Positions 43,241 through 43,680 of a DNA stretch of 43,680 nucleotides are shown in pieces. Where the stretch lies: contig JBLIMR010000019.1 of NCBI GenBank assembly GCA_047638815.1, forward strand, positions 1-43,680, given 5' to 3'. The position numbers were made by a program, and so were the translations under genes. The stretch is from JAJRRH01 sp047638815. Lineage in GTDB: Bacteria > Bacteroidota > Bacteroidia > Flavobacteriales_D > JABDKJ01. Each line of letters starts with the position of its first letter. The stretch's first letter is position 1. The notes beneath the pieces were generated by a model, which did no database searches, was not told where the DNA came from, and saw nothing but the letters and a program-made list of their open reading frames with translations.

Positions 43241-43680
43241 ATGAGGCTAGAAGTTGATGACATATTTAAGCTATTATCTGATATTCCAGATCCTGAAATA
43301 CCAGTTTTAAATATTGTTGAACTTGGGATCGTTAGAAGTGTCTCTATTCTTGAAGGTCAATACCACATTAAAATCACACCGACATATTCTGGATGCCCGG
43401 CTACTGAATATATAGATAAGGAGATTCGAAAAAAATTGGATGAAAACGAGTTGGACTATATTCTTGAGAAACAACTTTCTCCTGCATGGACAACAGATTG
43501 GATAACGGTAGAAGCTCGACAAAAATTACAAGATTACGGCATTGCTCCGCCAGAACAAATTTCTGCAGATAAAAGCCTTCTGACAGGTGATCCAAAACAT
43601 GTTACATGCCCAAGATGTAAATCGAAGAAAACAAAGTTGTTAAGCGAATTTGGCTCTACCCCTTGTAAGTCATTATTTAC
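43241..43680 (+). CDS. paaD: 1,2-phenylacetyl-CoA epoxidase accessory subunit PaaD, cut at right edge
   Basis: Open from ATG 43241 to the window end (146 codons). The MIP18/DUF59 part shows LLSDIPDPEIPVLNIVELGI, VKI/HIKITPTYSGCPATEYI with the conserved TxxGCPA-like Cys, and LSPAWTTDWITVEARQKL. The C-terminal zinc-ribbon then begins with VTCPRCKSKK and TPCKSLF. This two-part layout is PaaD/PaaJ, thought to help mature the iron centre of the phenylacetyl-CoA epoxidase. Other paa genes should lie to the right. A Fe-S assembly protein of the SufT kind is excluded by the zinc-ribbon tail. Confidence 0.93.
   Translation, partial: MRLEVDDIFKLLSDIPDPEIPVLNIVELGIVRSVSILEGQYHIKITPTYSGCPATEYIDKEIRKKLDENELDYILEKQLSPAWTTDWITVEARQKLQDYGIAPPEQISADKSLLTGDPKHVTCPRCKSKKTKLLSEFGSTPCKSLF

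Noticed and set aside
43307..43595. Minus-strand ORFs near the right edge
   Set aside because: They are antisense to paaD, whose plus-strand reading has clear family motifs and a promoter.

Overview
The window looks like chromosomal DNA of a free-living, probably marine or aquatic, member of the Bacteroidota (Flavobacteriales-like; genus not determinable by eye). The evidence is AT-rich sequence, five genes whose products end in type IX secretion (T9SS) sorting domains, the rpmB-rpmG-DUF4295-ftsY ribosomal cluster, a DUF6089 outer-membrane protein, and promoters with the Bacteroidota -7 box TAnnTTTG but no recognisable Shine-Dalgarno sites. I see no mobile element, CRISPR array, tRNA or rRNA.

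Layout. (1) 1-11543, minus strand: two giant tandem paralogues built from HYR-like repeat modules. The first runs off the left edge and carries almost four copies of a 696-bp (232-aa, three-module) super-repeat. The second is complete (2290 aa) with about 20 modules and a T9SS tail. (2) 11817-13494: a secreted coiled-coil protein and a divergent membrane-anchored alpha/beta hydrolase. (3) 13555-16350: a textbook cobalamin riboswitch upstream of two T9SS-exported proteins of unknown function, with no btuB-type receptor beside them. (4) 16352-20699: a T9SS type-B surface protein, a nitronate monooxygenase/FabK-like flavoenzyme and a DUF6089 protein. (5) 20734-29582, minus strand: a tightly overlapping eight-gene surface-polysaccharide operon (four glycosyltransferases, an O-antigen ligase/polymerase-like membrane protein, a sugar-nucleotide epimerase, an AsnB-type amidotransferase and a WcaF-like acetyltransferase), closed by a bidirectional terminator. 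(6) 29738-33818, plus strand: fmt, an HU protein, ribBA and a 361-aa protein carrying the DxDDTA motif of class II terpene cyclases. (7) 33815-40868: another glycosyltransferase, a FadH-type 2,4-dienoyl-CoA reductase behind a small lipoprotein, a saccharopine-dehydrogenase-like protein, then ftsY, DUF4295, rpmG and rpmB. (8) 41059-43680: a secreted PQQ sugar dehydrogenase-like T9SS protein and, divergently, the start of paaD (phenylacetyl-CoA epoxidase accessory subunit), cut by the right edge.

How the parts fit. Much of the window concerns the cell surface: adhesin-like repeat proteins, T9SS cargo and polysaccharide synthesis. The most interesting unit is the B12-riboswitch-controlled pair of secreted proteins, where B12-dependent regulation is readable from sequence but the proteins have no assigned role. 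A cobamide-capture or B12-sparing function at the cell surface is the natural hypothesis. Several promoters place the likely transcription start within a few bases of the start codon, suggesting leaderless or near-leaderless transcripts.
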